Shown here in pieces: positions 53,554-61,594 of a DNA stretch of 64,000 nt; the stretch's first letter is position 1, and each line of letters opens with the position of its first letter. The stretch lies in NCBI GenBank assembly GCA_945831585.1, contig CAMACY010000003.1:1-64000 (forward strand), written 5' to 3'. The notes beneath the pieces are model-generated. The model saw only the letters and a list, made by a program, of their open reading frames with translations. It had not been told where the DNA came from and searched no databases. Source of the DNA: an uncultured bacterium (GTDB taxonomy: Bacteria; Verrucomicrobiota; Verrucomicrobiia; Verrucomicrobiales; Akkermansiaceae). Position numbers and translations under genes: made by a program.

Positions 53554-53582
53554 TGTATACACTCTCTCAGTGTCTTTGTCAA
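53554..53582 (-). promoter_or_regulatory. Promoter of rpsN
   Basis: Minus strand: TTGACA, 17-bp spacer, TATACA; 16 bp to the ATG. Confidence 0.75.
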
Positions 53583-53616
53583 GCTGAATTCAAAACTTTT
53601 TGCGCTATTCGGAGGA

Positions 53617-54552
53617 TTACTTCTTCATGCGTGCGCGGATCTCGGCGGCGCGCTTGAGCAGGCGCTCGGGGTCGCTGAAGGCGGCTTCGATGCGTTGACG
53701 TAGCTCGGGGGTGGCCTGCGGGTCGAGCTCGAGCGCTTTGAGGGCGGTCTGTTTGGCTGCGGCGATATCGTCGGCGTTCTGCGCGAGGGTGAGCAGGATT
53801 TGCGCTTTGATGCTGAGCAGATCCGCTTGATTGGCGGCGGCTAGTTGCTCGCTGTTCAGCCATTGGTCGATGATGACGAGCATGGCCTCGGGGTCTTGCG
53901 CCTGCTGGAGCTGCTGCGAGATGCCCTCTCGCTGGAGCTCGGCTTCGCGCTCGCGGCGCAGGCCGCTGCTGTCCTCGGGGTCGAGGGCGATGAGGCGCTC
54001 GCGCAGGCTCTCGGCGTGTTCGCGCACATCCTCGGGGATGCTGCGGTAGACGTGCAGCAGGGCGCTGAGCTGCTCGTCGGGCTCGGTCTGTCGGGTGGCC
54101 TCGGCGTAGGCGCGGGCGTTGTCAAGGGCCGCTTCCAGGGGTTCGCGCGCCGTCGCGACGTCGGGGAGTCCTCCCCCGAAGCCGCCGACCACGGTGCCGT
54201 CCGGTGCCAGCACGAGGATGGTGGGGAAGCCGGAGATGTTGTAGCGCTCGACGAGGGCTTCGTTGGCGGCGCGCAGCGCGGCGGGGAAGTCCTTGCGCTG
54301 CGGCAGGTCGATTTCGAGGGGGATGAATCGCTCGGCGGCGAATTGCTCGAACTCCGGGGTGTCGAGGACATTTTTCTTCAGCCGGATGCACCAGCCGCAC
54401 CAGTCGGAGCCGGTGAAGTCGGCTAGAATCACCTTGCTCTGTTCGTTGGCTCGCTGTTGGGCGGTGGGCAGGTCGCTGAGCCATTCGAGCGCGCCGAAAG
54501 CGGGCAGCAGACCGAGGAGGGCGGCGGCAAGGGCGAGGTAAGATTTCTTCAT
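53617..54552 (-). CDS. Exported thioredoxin-like protein with helical C-terminus
   Basis: A 311-residue periplasmic protein. A signal peptide ([20 protein letters not shown]) is followed by a thioredoxin domain of the DUF255/YyaL-DsbD-like kind: [24 protein letters not shown] (active site CGWC, residues about 51-54) and the cis-Pro in [22 protein letters not shown]. The remaining ~160 residues are helical and Gln/Leu-rich and resemble tetratricopeptide-like repeats ([33 protein letters not shown]...). A role in disulfide reduction or protein folding in the envelope is likely. It starts 6 bp after a promoter -10 box. Confidence 0.88.
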   Translation of the reverse strand: MKKSYLALAAALLGLLPAFGALEWLSDLPTAQQRANEQSKVILADFTGSDWCGWCIRLKKNVLDTPEFEQFAAERFIPLEIDLPQRKDFPAALRAANEALVERYNISGFPTILVLAPDGTVVGGFGGGLPDVATAREPLEAALDNARAYAEATRQTEPDEQLSALLHVYRSIPEDVREHAESLRERLIALDPEDSSGLRREREAELQREGISQQLQQAQDPEAMLVIIDQWLNSEQLAAANQADLLSIKAQILLTLAQNADDIAAAKQTALKALELDPQATPELRQRIEAAFSDPERLLKRAAEIRARMKK

Positions 54553-54558
54553 GGGGAC

Positions 54559-54587
54559 ATTGTAGTCTGCCCCTGCGCCGGGGACAA
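54559..54587 (-). promoter_or_regulatory. Promoter of the thioredoxin-like gene
   Basis: Minus strand: TTGTCC, 17-bp spacer, TACAAT; 6 bp to the ATG. Predicted leaderless. Confidence 0.7.
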
Positions 54588-54649
54588 GCCCCTTTTCTGC
54601 CTTTTCGGCATGTGAACGCTGTTTTTTCTGTCAGGTGGTCATTTTTCTG

Positions 54650-54678
54650 TTGACGCGGGGGGTCCCGCCCGCTATACT
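54650..54678 (+). promoter_or_regulatory. Promoter of tRNA-Ser
   Basis: TTGACG, 17-bp spacer, TATACT, ending 17 bp before the tRNA. Confidence 0.85.
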
Positions 54679-54695
54679 TCGCGGCACATGGCATT

Positions 54696-54786
54696 GGAGC
54701 GGTGGCTGAGAGGCTGAAAGCAACCGTTTGCTAAATGGTCGTACGGGCATTAACCCGTACCGGGGGTTCGAATCCCCCCCGCTCCG
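54696..54786 (+). tRNA. tRNA-Ser(GCT)
   Basis: A 91-nt class II tRNA. The acceptor stem GGAGCGG/CCGCTCC is perfect with discriminator G, as in serine tRNAs. The anticodon arm ACCGT-TTGCTAA-ATGGT gives anticodon GCT (codons AGC/AGT). The long variable arm (GTACGGG...CCCGTAC) and the T-arm GGTTCGAATCC are present. CCA is not encoded. Confidence 0.96.
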
Positions 54787-54792
54787 TCCCTT

Positions 54793-54827
54793 AACAAGGC
54801 AGTTTCCACTCAGGGGACTGCCTTGTT
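54793..54827 (+). terminator. Terminator of tRNA-Ser
   Basis: 11-bp stem AACAAGGCAGT / ACTGCCTTGTT with a 13-nt loop, seven bases after the tRNA; tail GTGTGTC is only weakly U-rich. Confidence 0.75.
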
Positions 54828-54884
54828 GTGTGTCGAGGGGGGGGTACACCGATGCCGCGTGGCAGAGCGGCATTGATGACCGGG

Positions 54885-56450
54885 TTAGTTCAGGGGCAGG
54901 GTGAGGAGGAAGCTACAGCCGCTGTTGTCGCTTTTTTCCAGTGTCAGGTCGCCGCCGATGCTGCGGGCGAGGTCGCGGGAGAGGGCGAGTCCGAGCCCGA
55001 CACCCGGTTTGCCGCCTCGGTCGGAGCCTGCGGAGCGGGCAAAGGGGCGGAAGAGCCCGTGCCGCCGGATGTCGTCGGCGATGCCGGGGCCGTTGTCGGT
55101 CATGCGGAGGGCGAGTCGGTCGTGGCGGCGCAGGATGCTGAAGGTGATGGTGGGCTGCGGGGCGGTGGCGGCGTATTTGATGGCGTTGTCGCTGAGGTTG
55201 GTCAGGATTTGTCCAAGGGAAATCAGGTCGGTGCGCAGGGTGATGAGGTCGGTGTTCTTGTCTTGCGTGATGCGCACGCGGAAGCCCGCCTGCCGCAGGT
55301 GCTCGGCGCTCTTGTTCAGCACGCTGTCGAGCAGCTCGCGGCAGGGGCCGCTGTCGAGCCGCCCGCGGCGCTTGCCTCGGGTGAGCCGGGCAAAGGCGAG
55401 CACATTCTCGACCAGATGCCCGAGCCGTCGGGTTTCATCGCGGAGGTCGGCGTGGTATTGGGCAATTTTGTCGGCGGGTACAAGCCCGTCGGCAAGCATA
55501 TCGCTCATGAGCTGCAGCCCGGTGAGGGGGGTGCGTAGCTCGTGGGTGACGGCGGAGACAAAGTCGCTGCGCCGCCGCTCGATGCGGGCGCTGAAGCCGA
55601 GCAGGGTCAGGAGGATGACGATGGTGCAGCCCGCGAGGAACCAGGCGGCGCAGACGGCGCTGCGGATGGCCGCGCGACGCGCGCTGCTGTCGGGCAGTTC
55701 CACGGCCTTGCCGGGTCGCAGCACGAGGGGGAGGGGGGCGAGGTTGGAGCTCTCGCCGGGGCGGGCGAAGTCGATTTCGGGTTGCAGTAGCTGCGGCTCG
55801 ACGAGCGGCAGCAGGTGGGCGGCGAGCTTGTGCGTATCGATGATCATGCCTTCTGCAGCGGCGCCGTGGGTGGTGGGCACGCAGCGCATGTAGACGAGAT
55901 TGTCTTTGTAGTGCCAGGCAAAGAAGGGCGAGGGGCTGCCTTTGAGTTCGAGCGGGCTGCTGAAGTCGGGGTCGAGCACTTCATACACGCCGAAGACGGG
56001 AAGTTGGCTGCGTGGGTCGTAGCTGCCGGGCTTGCTGACATCGTAGACGGGTGCGGCGGGGTTGTAGGCTTTGCGGCGGATGGTGTCGATGACGGGCGTG
56101 GCGCGGTTGAGCCGATTGGCAAAATCCTCCTCGCCCTCGGGGACCTGCAAGCCCGCCGGGCTGAGGAAGAAGAAGCCGCAGTTCCAGTCGGCCTTGCCGC
56201 CCTCGGGCATGTCGTAGTGCGCGCCGAGGAGGGGAGAGTCGCCCAGCTTGGCGCGCTCCTGGGTCAGCAGCACATCCAGCTCGGCCTGCACGCGGGGTAG
56301 GGAGAGCTCGGTGAGGCGGTGCAGCTGGCTCTCGCGGTCGATGTCCAGCAGGCGGCTGCCGAGCAGGTTGGCCTCGCGCGCCTGCCAGAGGACAGCACCG
56401 AGGGTGAGCAGGGAAAAGACGAGCAGGATGGCGAGGAAGCGCTTGTTCAT
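54885..56450 (-). CDS. Two-component sensor histidine kinase
   Basis: Membrane sensor kinase of 521 residues, partner of the OmpR-type regulator directly upstream. One N-terminal membrane helix (FLAILLVFSLLTLGAVLW), an extracytoplasmic sensing region of about 235 residues with no domain I recognise, and a second helix (AAWFLAGCTIVILLTLLGF, about 272-290). These are followed by HisKA (FVSAVTHELRTPLTGLQLMSDML) and HATPase (N-box ILTNLSDNAIKYA, G1 MTDNGPGIADD, G2 GVGLGLALSRDLARSIGG). The start overlaps the regulator stop (ATGA), which fixes the start. The stimulus is unknown. Confidence 0.93.
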   Translation of the reverse strand: MNKRFLAILLVFSLLTLGAVLWQAREANLLGSRLLDIDRESQLHRLTELSLPRVQAELDVLLTQERAKLGDSPLLGAHYDMPEGGKADWNCGFFFLSPAGLQVPEGEEDFANRLNRATPVIDTIRRKAYNPAAPVYDVSKPGSYDPRSQLPVFGVYEVLDPDFSSPLELKGSPSPFFAWHYKDNLVYMRCVPTTHGAAAEGMIIDTHKLAAHLLPLVEPQLLQPEIDFARPGESSNLAPLPLVLRPGKAVELPDSSARRAAIRSAVCAAWFLAGCTIVILLTLLGFSARIERRRSDFVSAVTHELRTPLTGLQLMSDMLADGLVPADKIAQYHADLRDETRRLGHLVENVLAFARLTRGKRRGRLDSGPCRELLDSVLNKSAEHLRQAGFRVRITQDKNTDLITLRTDLISLGQILTNLSDNAIKYAATAPQPTITFSILRRHDRLALRMTDNGPGIADDIRRHGLFRPFARSAGSDRGGKPGVGLGLALSRDLARSIGGDLTLEKSDNSGCSFLLTLPLN

Positions 56451-57157
56451 GGAGTGGGGGGGGCGGGGCTGTTCCAGCGGTAGCCGCGCCCGCGCACGTT
56501 CTCGAAGCAGGCGGCGGCGGCGGGCGGGAGCTTGTCGCGCAGGCGGGTCAGGGTGACGGCGACGGTGCGGGTGCGGGCGGCGGGGGTGCGGCTGCCCCAG
56601 ACGCGCAGCAGGAGCTCCTCCTGCGGCAGCAGTCGGTCGGGGTGGCTCAGGAAGTAGCGGAAGAGCTCGAATTCGCGCTCCGTCAGGGGTAGGGGGCTGC
56701 CGTCGGCGGCGCAGGCGCCGTGCGTGGCGCCGTCGAGCACGCCGCCGGGGAAGGAGAAGCGCTGTGCGGTGGCCAGATGCCGCCCGGCGGAGCGCCGCAG
56801 GACGGCGGCGACCCGCGCCAGCAGCTCGGCCATCGAAAAGGGTTTGACCACGTAGTCATCGGCGCCCAGCTCGAGCCCGCGCACGCGCTCCTGCTCATCG
56901 CCGTGGGCGGTGAGGATGATGCTCGGTGTGCCGGGGCATTCGCGCTGTATGAGGCGCAGCAGGCGAAAGCCGTCGATTTCGGGCATGTTGATGTCCAAGA
57001 GTGCCAGGTCGATCGGCTCGCGCAGCAGCAGCCCGAGCGCCGCGCGCCCGTCGGCCGCGCTGAGTACGGCGTAGCCCGCCCCTGCGAGCGCATCGCCCAA
57101 AATGCGGCGGATGGTGGGGTCGTCCTCGGCAACGAGAATGAGTTTCTCGGTGGTCAT
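56447..57157 (-). CDS. OmpR/PhoB-family response regulator
   Basis: A 236-residue response regulator. The receiver domain carries the acidic pocket (VAEDDPTIRR), the phosphoacceptor Asp 55 (LALLDINMPEIDGF), the switch Thr (IILTAHG) and the Lys of VVKPFSMAELLARV. The C-terminal winged helix is of the OmpR type (LTEREFELFRYFLSHPDRLLPQEELLLRVWG ... RTVAVTLTRLRDKL). It is the first gene of a two-gene operon with the histidine kinase; the target genes are not evident. Confidence 0.95.
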   Translation of the reverse strand: MTTEKLILVAEDDPTIRRILGDALAGAGYAVLSAADGRAALGLLLREPIDLALLDINMPEIDGFRLLRLIQRECPGTPSIILTAHGDEQERVRGLELGADDYVVKPFSMAELLARVAAVLRRSAGRHLATAQRFSFPGGVLDGATHGACAADGSPLPLTEREFELFRYFLSHPDRLLPQEELLLRVWGSRTPAARTRTVAVTLTRLRDKLPPAAAACFENVRGRGYRWNSPAPPTP

Positions 57158-57163
57158 CGCCCC

Positions 57164-57191
57164 AGTCTAGCACAGGAGGGGCGCAGCGCAA
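57164..57191 (-). promoter_or_regulatory. Promoter of the two-component operon
   Basis: Minus strand: TTGCGC, 16-bp spacer, TAGACT; 6 bp to the ATG. Predicted leaderless. Confidence 0.65.
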
Positions 57192-57448
57192 AGGGGGAAA
57201 TGCGCGATCGGCGTGGTTTTGCCGCGCGTTGGGACGTTTTGCCCCGACAAATTTGCCGTAGGGGGGAGGATGTCCTCATCATTTGCTCTGCGAAGTTCGT
57301 TGCGAAACAGTTGTTTGAGCGATAGATGAATCATTGATGCGCTTCATGTTGAGGCGTTCAGTATTTTACGCGTCGTCACTCACCCGTGAGATGGGTTCGT
57401 TCTGTGACCGGATTGTTGAGGCACACCGGCGCGTGGCGCCGTTTCTGA
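57192..57448. other. Intergenic region between two-component operon and tsaC/sua5
   Basis: About 260 bp with lower GC than the flanks. It holds no convincing ORF and no strong hairpin. The promoter for the downstream gene lies at its right end. Confidence 0.4.
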
Positions 57449-57477
57449 TTGACTTGTTATGGGGGGCGCTCTATAAT
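57449..57477 (+). promoter_or_regulatory. Promoter of the sua5-SCP2-ADH-ALDH-kinase operon
   Basis: TTGACT, 17-bp spacer, TATAAT, the best match to the consensus in the window. The -10 ends 7 bp before ATG 57485, so a leaderless mRNA is predicted. Confidence 0.85.
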
Positions 57478-57484
57478 CGCGCGC

Positions 57485-58522
57485 ATGGAAACCCGAGTGT
57501 CGGAATTGGATCCCCTGGAGGATAATCGCGCCCTGTATCGCGAGGCCGCCGAGGTGTTGGCGGGGGGCGGACTGGTCGCCATCCCCACGGAGACGGTCTA
57601 CGGGCTGGGCGGCGATGCCTTCAACGCCGAGGCGGTGGCGCAGATTTTTGCCGTCAAGGAGCGCCCGAGTTTCGACCCGTTGATTTGCCATTTGTCGGGG
57701 GCGAATCAGCTGCGTGACATCGCCGTGGTGCCGGCGGAGCTGCAAGGGCTGGTGGACAGGCTGGCCGAGGAGTTTTGGCCGGGGCCGCTGACGATGGTGC
57801 TGCCCAAGGCACCCTGCGTGCCCGACATTGTGACCAGCGGGCTGCCCACGGTGGCCTGCCGCGTGACGGCGCACGAGGCGATGCGCGGCGTGGCGCGCGC
57901 GCTGGGGCACCCCATCGCCGCGCCCAGTGCCAACCGCTTCGGCCACATCTCGCCGACCTGTGCGGGCGCCGTGCTCAAGGAGCTGGGCGGGCGCATCCCC
58001 CTGCTGCTGGACGGCGGCGCCTGCTCCGAGGGGCTGGAGAGCACGATTGTGCAGCCCCTGACGGACGAGAAGGGGCGCCCCGCCGTGCGCGTGCTGCGCG
58101 ACGGTCCTGTCACCCGCGAAAAACTGCGCCGGATTTGCCGCATTCTTAAGCCGGAGCGCCGCTCGGAGGGCGATGCCCGCCCCACGGCGCCGGGGCAGCT
58201 CACGAGCCACTATGCGCCCGGCAAGCCGCTGGTGCTGCACGACCCCAAGACTCCCTTTGAGCCGAGGGAGGGCGTGTCTTACGGGTTGATAAGCTATCAG
58301 GGAGATTCGCTGCTGGCGGCGCAGGAGGGCTGGGCGGAAGTGATGCCGCTCTCCCCCGGCAGCGGGCGACTGGCGGAGGCGGCGGTGCGCTTGTTTGCCG
58401 TGATGCGCGCCATGGATGAGAACCCGGCGGTGCAGGTCATCGTGGCCGAGACGCTGCCGGAGACCGGGCTCGGGGTGGCGATGATGGATCGCCTGCGCCG
58501 TGCGGCGGCGGAGAAAGCGTGA
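57485..58522 (+). CDS. Threonylcarbamoyl-AMP synthase (Sua5/YwlC type)
   Basis: Makes threonylcarbamoyl-AMP from threonine, bicarbonate and ATP for the t6A37 modification of ANN-decoding tRNAs. The 345-residue protein carries the YrdC/TsaC domain (AIPTETVYGLGGDAFN; IFAVKERPSFDPLICHL; WPGPLTMVLPK; IAAPSANRFGHISPT) and the C-terminal Sua5 domain (RPTAPGQLTSHYAPGKPLVL ... GLISYQGDS). The presence of the Sua5 domain makes it the Sua5 rather than the short TsaC form. The start is placed at the ATG behind the promoter, which lies inside the longer ORF of the track. First gene of a five-gene cluster. Confidence 0.93.
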   Translation: METRVSELDPLEDNRALYREAAEVLAGGGLVAIPTETVYGLGGDAFNAEAVAQIFAVKERPSFDPLICHLSGANQLRDIAVVPAELQGLVDRLAEEFWPGPLTMVLPKAPCVPDIVTSGLPTVACRVTAHEAMRGVARALGHPIAAPSANRFGHISPTCAGAVLKELGGRIPLLLDGGACSEGLESTIVQPLTDEKGRPAVRVLRDGPVTREKLRRICRILKPERRSEGDARPTAPGQLTSHYAPGKPLVLHDPKTPFEPREGVSYGLISYQGDSLLAAQEGWAEVMPLSPGSGRLAEAAVRLFAVMRAMDENPAVQVIVAETLPETGLGVAMMDRLRRAAAEKA

Positions 58523-59043
58523 GCATGATTGTGCCGATGAAGAGGGCTTTGCAGAGCATGGTGGTGGCGCTGGTGCTGCGCGTGGTGCATGCGGCGCTGA
58601 CGGAGCTGCAGCGGCTCGACAGCCGCGTGCGCCGCGAGTTGGAGCAGATGCCCGAGGGCATGGGCTACGCCGTGGAGACGGGCTACCGCGCGCCCACGCT
58701 CTATGTGCGCTGGAGCGGGGGGCAGTTGCAGCGCTGTGCGGCGGCTCCGCCCGCGCCCTGCTGCGCGCTGCGGTTGAAGAATTTGCCGCTGGCCTTTCTC
58801 TTCTGCACGGGGCAGATGGGCGTGGCGCAGGCTTACGCCCGCCATGCGTTCACCATCAGCGGCGATGTGGCGGATGTCATGAAGCTGGCGCGCCTCATCA
58901 ACCTGGTGGAGGCCTACCTCTTCCCTCCGCTCATCACCCGCCGCATCATGACGGATATCCCGCCGTTGCAGGTCAACCCGCTGCGGGTCTACGGGGGCAT
59001 CGCCTTCGGTTTCCTTTGCAACCGCTACCGCCTTTCCCGATGA
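58519..59043 (+). CDS. SCP2-like sterol/lipid-carrier-domain protein
   Basis: A 174-residue protein resembling SCP2-type lipid-binding proteins. The centre has the family-like fold GYAVETGYRAPTLYVRWSGGQLQRC...CCALRLKNLPLAFLFCTGQMGVAQAYARHAFTISGDVADVMKLARLIN, where the last part is characteristic (lipid carrier proteins read ...GDxxxxxxLxxL). The C-terminus (VEAYLFPPLITRRIMTDIPPLQ) is helical. It starts with a GTG overlapping the sua5 stop (GTGA), and its stop overlaps the next ATG. Together with the alcohol and aldehyde dehydrogenases downstream this hints at hydrophobic substrates (inference). Family call is by visual comparison. Confidence 0.65.
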   Translation: MSMIVPMKRALQSMVVALVLRVVHAALTELQRLDSRVRRELEQMPEGMGYAVETGYRAPTLYVRWSGGQLQRCAAAPPAPCCALRLKNLPLAFLFCTGQMGVAQAYARHAFTISGDVADVMKLARLINLVEAYLFPPLITRRIMTDIPPLQVNPLRVYGGIAFGFLCNRYRLSR

Positions 59044-60224
59044 ACGCTTATTTTGAGTTCCGAAACGCTGTGAAACTCCTCTGCGGCGAGCTGGCACTGG
59101 AGCGCATTCCCTCTGAGCTCGCGGCTCTGGGGAGCGAGCGCCCGCTGCTGCTTTCCGACGCTGTGCTGTCCAAAATCGGCACCCTGCGCCTCGTGCAGCA
59201 GGCGATGGAGAGTGAGGGCTGCCCGCCCGCGCAGGTCTACACGGATATTCCGGTGGATTCCTCGCTGGAGGTGGTCAACCGCATTGCCGCCCTGTACCGC
59301 GAGCTGGATTGCGATGCTCTGGTGGCCGTGGGGGGAGGCTCGGTCATCGACACGGCCAAGGGGGTGCGGCTCGTGCTTTCGCAGGACACGGATGATATTC
59401 TCGCGCTGAGCGGGGTGGAGAATCTGCCGCTCGGCGCGCATGTGCCTTTCATCGTGGTGCCCACGACGGCGGGCACGGGCTCGGAATGCACGGGGGTGGC
59501 GGTGATTCGTAACGACGCGAACGGGGTGAAGATGGAGTTCCTCTCGCCCTTTGTGGAGCCCGATGCCGCTGTGATCGACCCGCGCATGACGCTGGGCTTG
59601 CCGCCCAAGGCGACGGCCTCCACGGGCATGGATGCGCTTTGCCATGCCATCGAGGCGCTGACCTGTCTGCAGGCGAACCCGCTGAGCAGTGCCTACGCGA
59701 TGGAGGCCATTCGGCTGATTGTCCGCCACCTGCCGGAGGCGACTCGCCGGGGCAGCAACCGCGAGGCGCGCTTTGCCATGGCGCTGGCCTCCACGATGGC
59801 GGGAATCGCGTTCTCGAACTCGATGGTCGGGGCGGTGCATGCCATCGGCCACGCGCTCGGCGGGGTGTGCCATGTGCCCCATGCGGTGGCGATGACGATT
59901 TTGCTGCCGCATGTGATGGCGTACAACGCGGAGCGCTGCGCGGCGGACTATGCGCGCTTGCTGCCCCTGTTGGTGGGCGAGGAGCGGGCGGCGGCAACGC
60001 TCCCCGCGGAGCGCGCCTTGGCAGCGGTGGAGGCGGTGCGTGCGCTGTCCGCTCGCTTGTCGGAGCTCTGTGGGCTGCCCCTGAGCCTGCACGCCGCCGG
60101 GGTGGAGAATCGCCTGGACTTCCCGCGCGTCGCCGCTGTGGCGGTGAACGACGGGGCGCTTATCGTCAATCCCCGCGCGGCGGGTGAGGAGGATGTGCTC
60201 GCTATTCTGAACGCCGCTTTCTGA
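59040..60224 (+). CDS. Iron-containing (group III) alcohol dehydrogenase
   Basis: NAD(P)-dependent, Fe2+- or Zn2+-dependent alcohol dehydrogenase, 394 residues. The nucleotide-binding glycine loop is VAVGGGSVIDTAKG (about residues 96-109); the family segments IVVPTTAGTGSECTGVAVI, DPRMTLGLPPKATASTGMDALCHAIEAL and MVGAVHAIGHALGGVCHVPHA carry the Asp and His metal ligands. ATG 59040 overlaps the stop of the SCP2-like gene. The neighbouring ALDH3 suggests that the two act in sequence, alcohol to aldehyde to acid, on an unknown (perhaps long-chain) substrate. Confidence 0.93.
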   Translation: MNAYFEFRNAVKLLCGELALERIPSELAALGSERPLLLSDAVLSKIGTLRLVQQAMESEGCPPAQVYTDIPVDSSLEVVNRIAALYRELDCDALVAVGGGSVIDTAKGVRLVLSQDTDDILALSGVENLPLGAHVPFIVVPTTAGTGSECTGVAVIRNDANGVKMEFLSPFVEPDAAVIDPRMTLGLPPKATASTGMDALCHAIEALTCLQANPLSSAYAMEAIRLIVRHLPEATRRGSNREARFAMALASTMAGIAFSNSMVGAVHAIGHALGGVCHVPHAVAMTILLPHVMAYNAERCAADYARLLPLLVGEERAAATLPAERALAAVEAVRALSARLSELCGLPLSLHAAGVENRLDFPRVAAVAVNDGALIVNPRAAGEEDVLAILNAAF

Positions 60225-60229
60225 CCGCC

Positions 60230-61594
60230 ATGCACGCACTGATCCGCCGCCAACGCGACTACTACCTGAGCCATGCCACGCGCGAGCTCGCCGCCCGCCG
60301 CGAAGCCTTGCGCCGCTTGCGCGCGGCGCTGCTCGCCTGGGAGCCCCGGCTCTGCGAGGCGCTGCAGAGCGACCTCGGCAAGCAGCCCACGGAGTCCTAC
60401 ATGAGCGAAATCGGCATGGTGCTCAGCGGCATCCGCGACCTGCTCGCGCACCTGCGCCGCTGGTCGCGCCCGCGCTCCTTTTGGGGGCCTTTGGCGCAGT
60501 TTCCCTCGCGCTGCCGCGTGGAGCGCGAGCCCTACGGGGTGACGCTGGTGGTGAGCCCGTGGAACTACCCCCTGCTGCTGGCGCTCGATCCGCTGGCGGC
60601 CTCGCTGGCGGCGGGCAACACGGTCATTCTCAAGCCCTCGGAGGACGCGCCGGCGACCTCGGCGGCGCTGGCGGAGATGCTGGCGGAGACCTTTTCTCCG
60701 GAGCTGGTGGCGGTGGTGCAGGGCGGTCGCGAGGTTGCGGAGCAGCTCCTGCAACAGCAGGTCGATTACATCTTTTTCACGGGCTCGCCCGCCGTCGGCA
60801 AGCGGGTGATGGCCGCTGCTGCGGCGCACCTGACGCCTGTGACGCTGGAGCTGGGCGGTAAGAGCCCCTGCATTGTCGCGGCGGATGCGGATGTGGCGCT
60901 CGCGGCGCGCCGCATCGCCTTCGGCAAGGTGCTCAACGCGGGGCAGACCTGTGTGGCGCCGGACTACGTGTTCGTGCACCGCTCGCGCCGTGAGGAGTTT
61001 ATCACGGCCTACCGCCGCGCGGTGGAGCAGATGGTGGGCTTTGACCCGCTGCACAATGAGGCGCTGCCGCACATCATCAACCGCCGCCACTACGAGCGCG
61101 TGATGCGCCTGCTGGAGGGGGTGACGCCCGCGCTCGGCGGGCAGGGAGACCCCGAGAGCCTGCGGATTGCGCCCGCACTGCTCACGGGGGTGACGCCCGA
61201 GAGCCCCTGCATGCAGGAGGAGATTTTCGGCCCGCTGTTGCCGCTGATGACCTTTGAATCTCTTGAGGAGGTGGAGGCCTTTGTGCAGGTGCGCCCGCGC
61301 CCGCTGGCCTGCTACCTCTTCACCCGCGACCGCGGGACGGAGCAGCGCTTCATGAGCCTGCTATCCTTTGGCGGTGGCTGTGTTAATGATACGGTGATTC
61401 ATTTGGCCGTGCCGGAGCTGCCTTTCGGCGGTGTGGGTAACAGCGGCATGGGGGCTTACCACGGTCGCACCGGTTTTGAGACCTTTACGCATGCCAAGTC
61501 GATCTTGCGCAAGGGAACTTGGCTCGACCTGCCGTTCCGCTATCAACCTTACAGCCGTTTTAAGGCTTGGGTGCTTCGTTTGTTCCTGCGCTGA
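60230..61594 (+). CDS. Class 3 aldehyde dehydrogenase
   Basis: NAD(P)-dependent aldehyde dehydrogenase of the ALDH3 group (fatty or aromatic aldehydes), 454 residues, about 40 shorter than ALDH1/2. Marks are VTLVVSPWNYPLLLALDPLAASLAAGN, KPSEDAP, FFTGSPAVGKRVMAAAA, the catalytic Glu in VTLELGGKSPCIV, the catalytic Cys in NAGQTCVAPDYVFV, and EEIFGPLLPLMTFESLEE with the ALDH3 motif CVNDTVIHLAVPELPFGGVGNSGMG. The C-terminus is basic and hydrophobic (FKAWVLRLFLR) and could bind membranes, as in microsomal ALDH3A2. It begins 5 bp after the Fe-ADH stop. Confidence 0.94.
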   Translation: MHALIRRQRDYYLSHATRELAARREALRRLRAALLAWEPRLCEALQSDLGKQPTESYMSEIGMVLSGIRDLLAHLRRWSRPRSFWGPLAQFPSRCRVEREPYGVTLVVSPWNYPLLLALDPLAASLAAGNTVILKPSEDAPATSAALAEMLAETFSPELVAVVQGGREVAEQLLQQQVDYIFFTGSPAVGKRVMAAAAAHLTPVTLELGGKSPCIVAADADVALAARRIAFGKVLNAGQTCVAPDYVFVHRSRREEFITAYRRAVEQMVGFDPLHNEALPHIINRRHYERVMRLLEGVTPALGGQGDPESLRIAPALLTGVTPESPCMQEEIFGPLLPLMTFESLEEVEAFVQVRPRPLACYLFTRDRGTEQRFMSLLSFGGGCVNDTVIHLAVPELPFGGVGNSGMGAYHGRTGFETFTHAKSILRKGTWLDLPFRYQPYSRFKAWVLRLFLR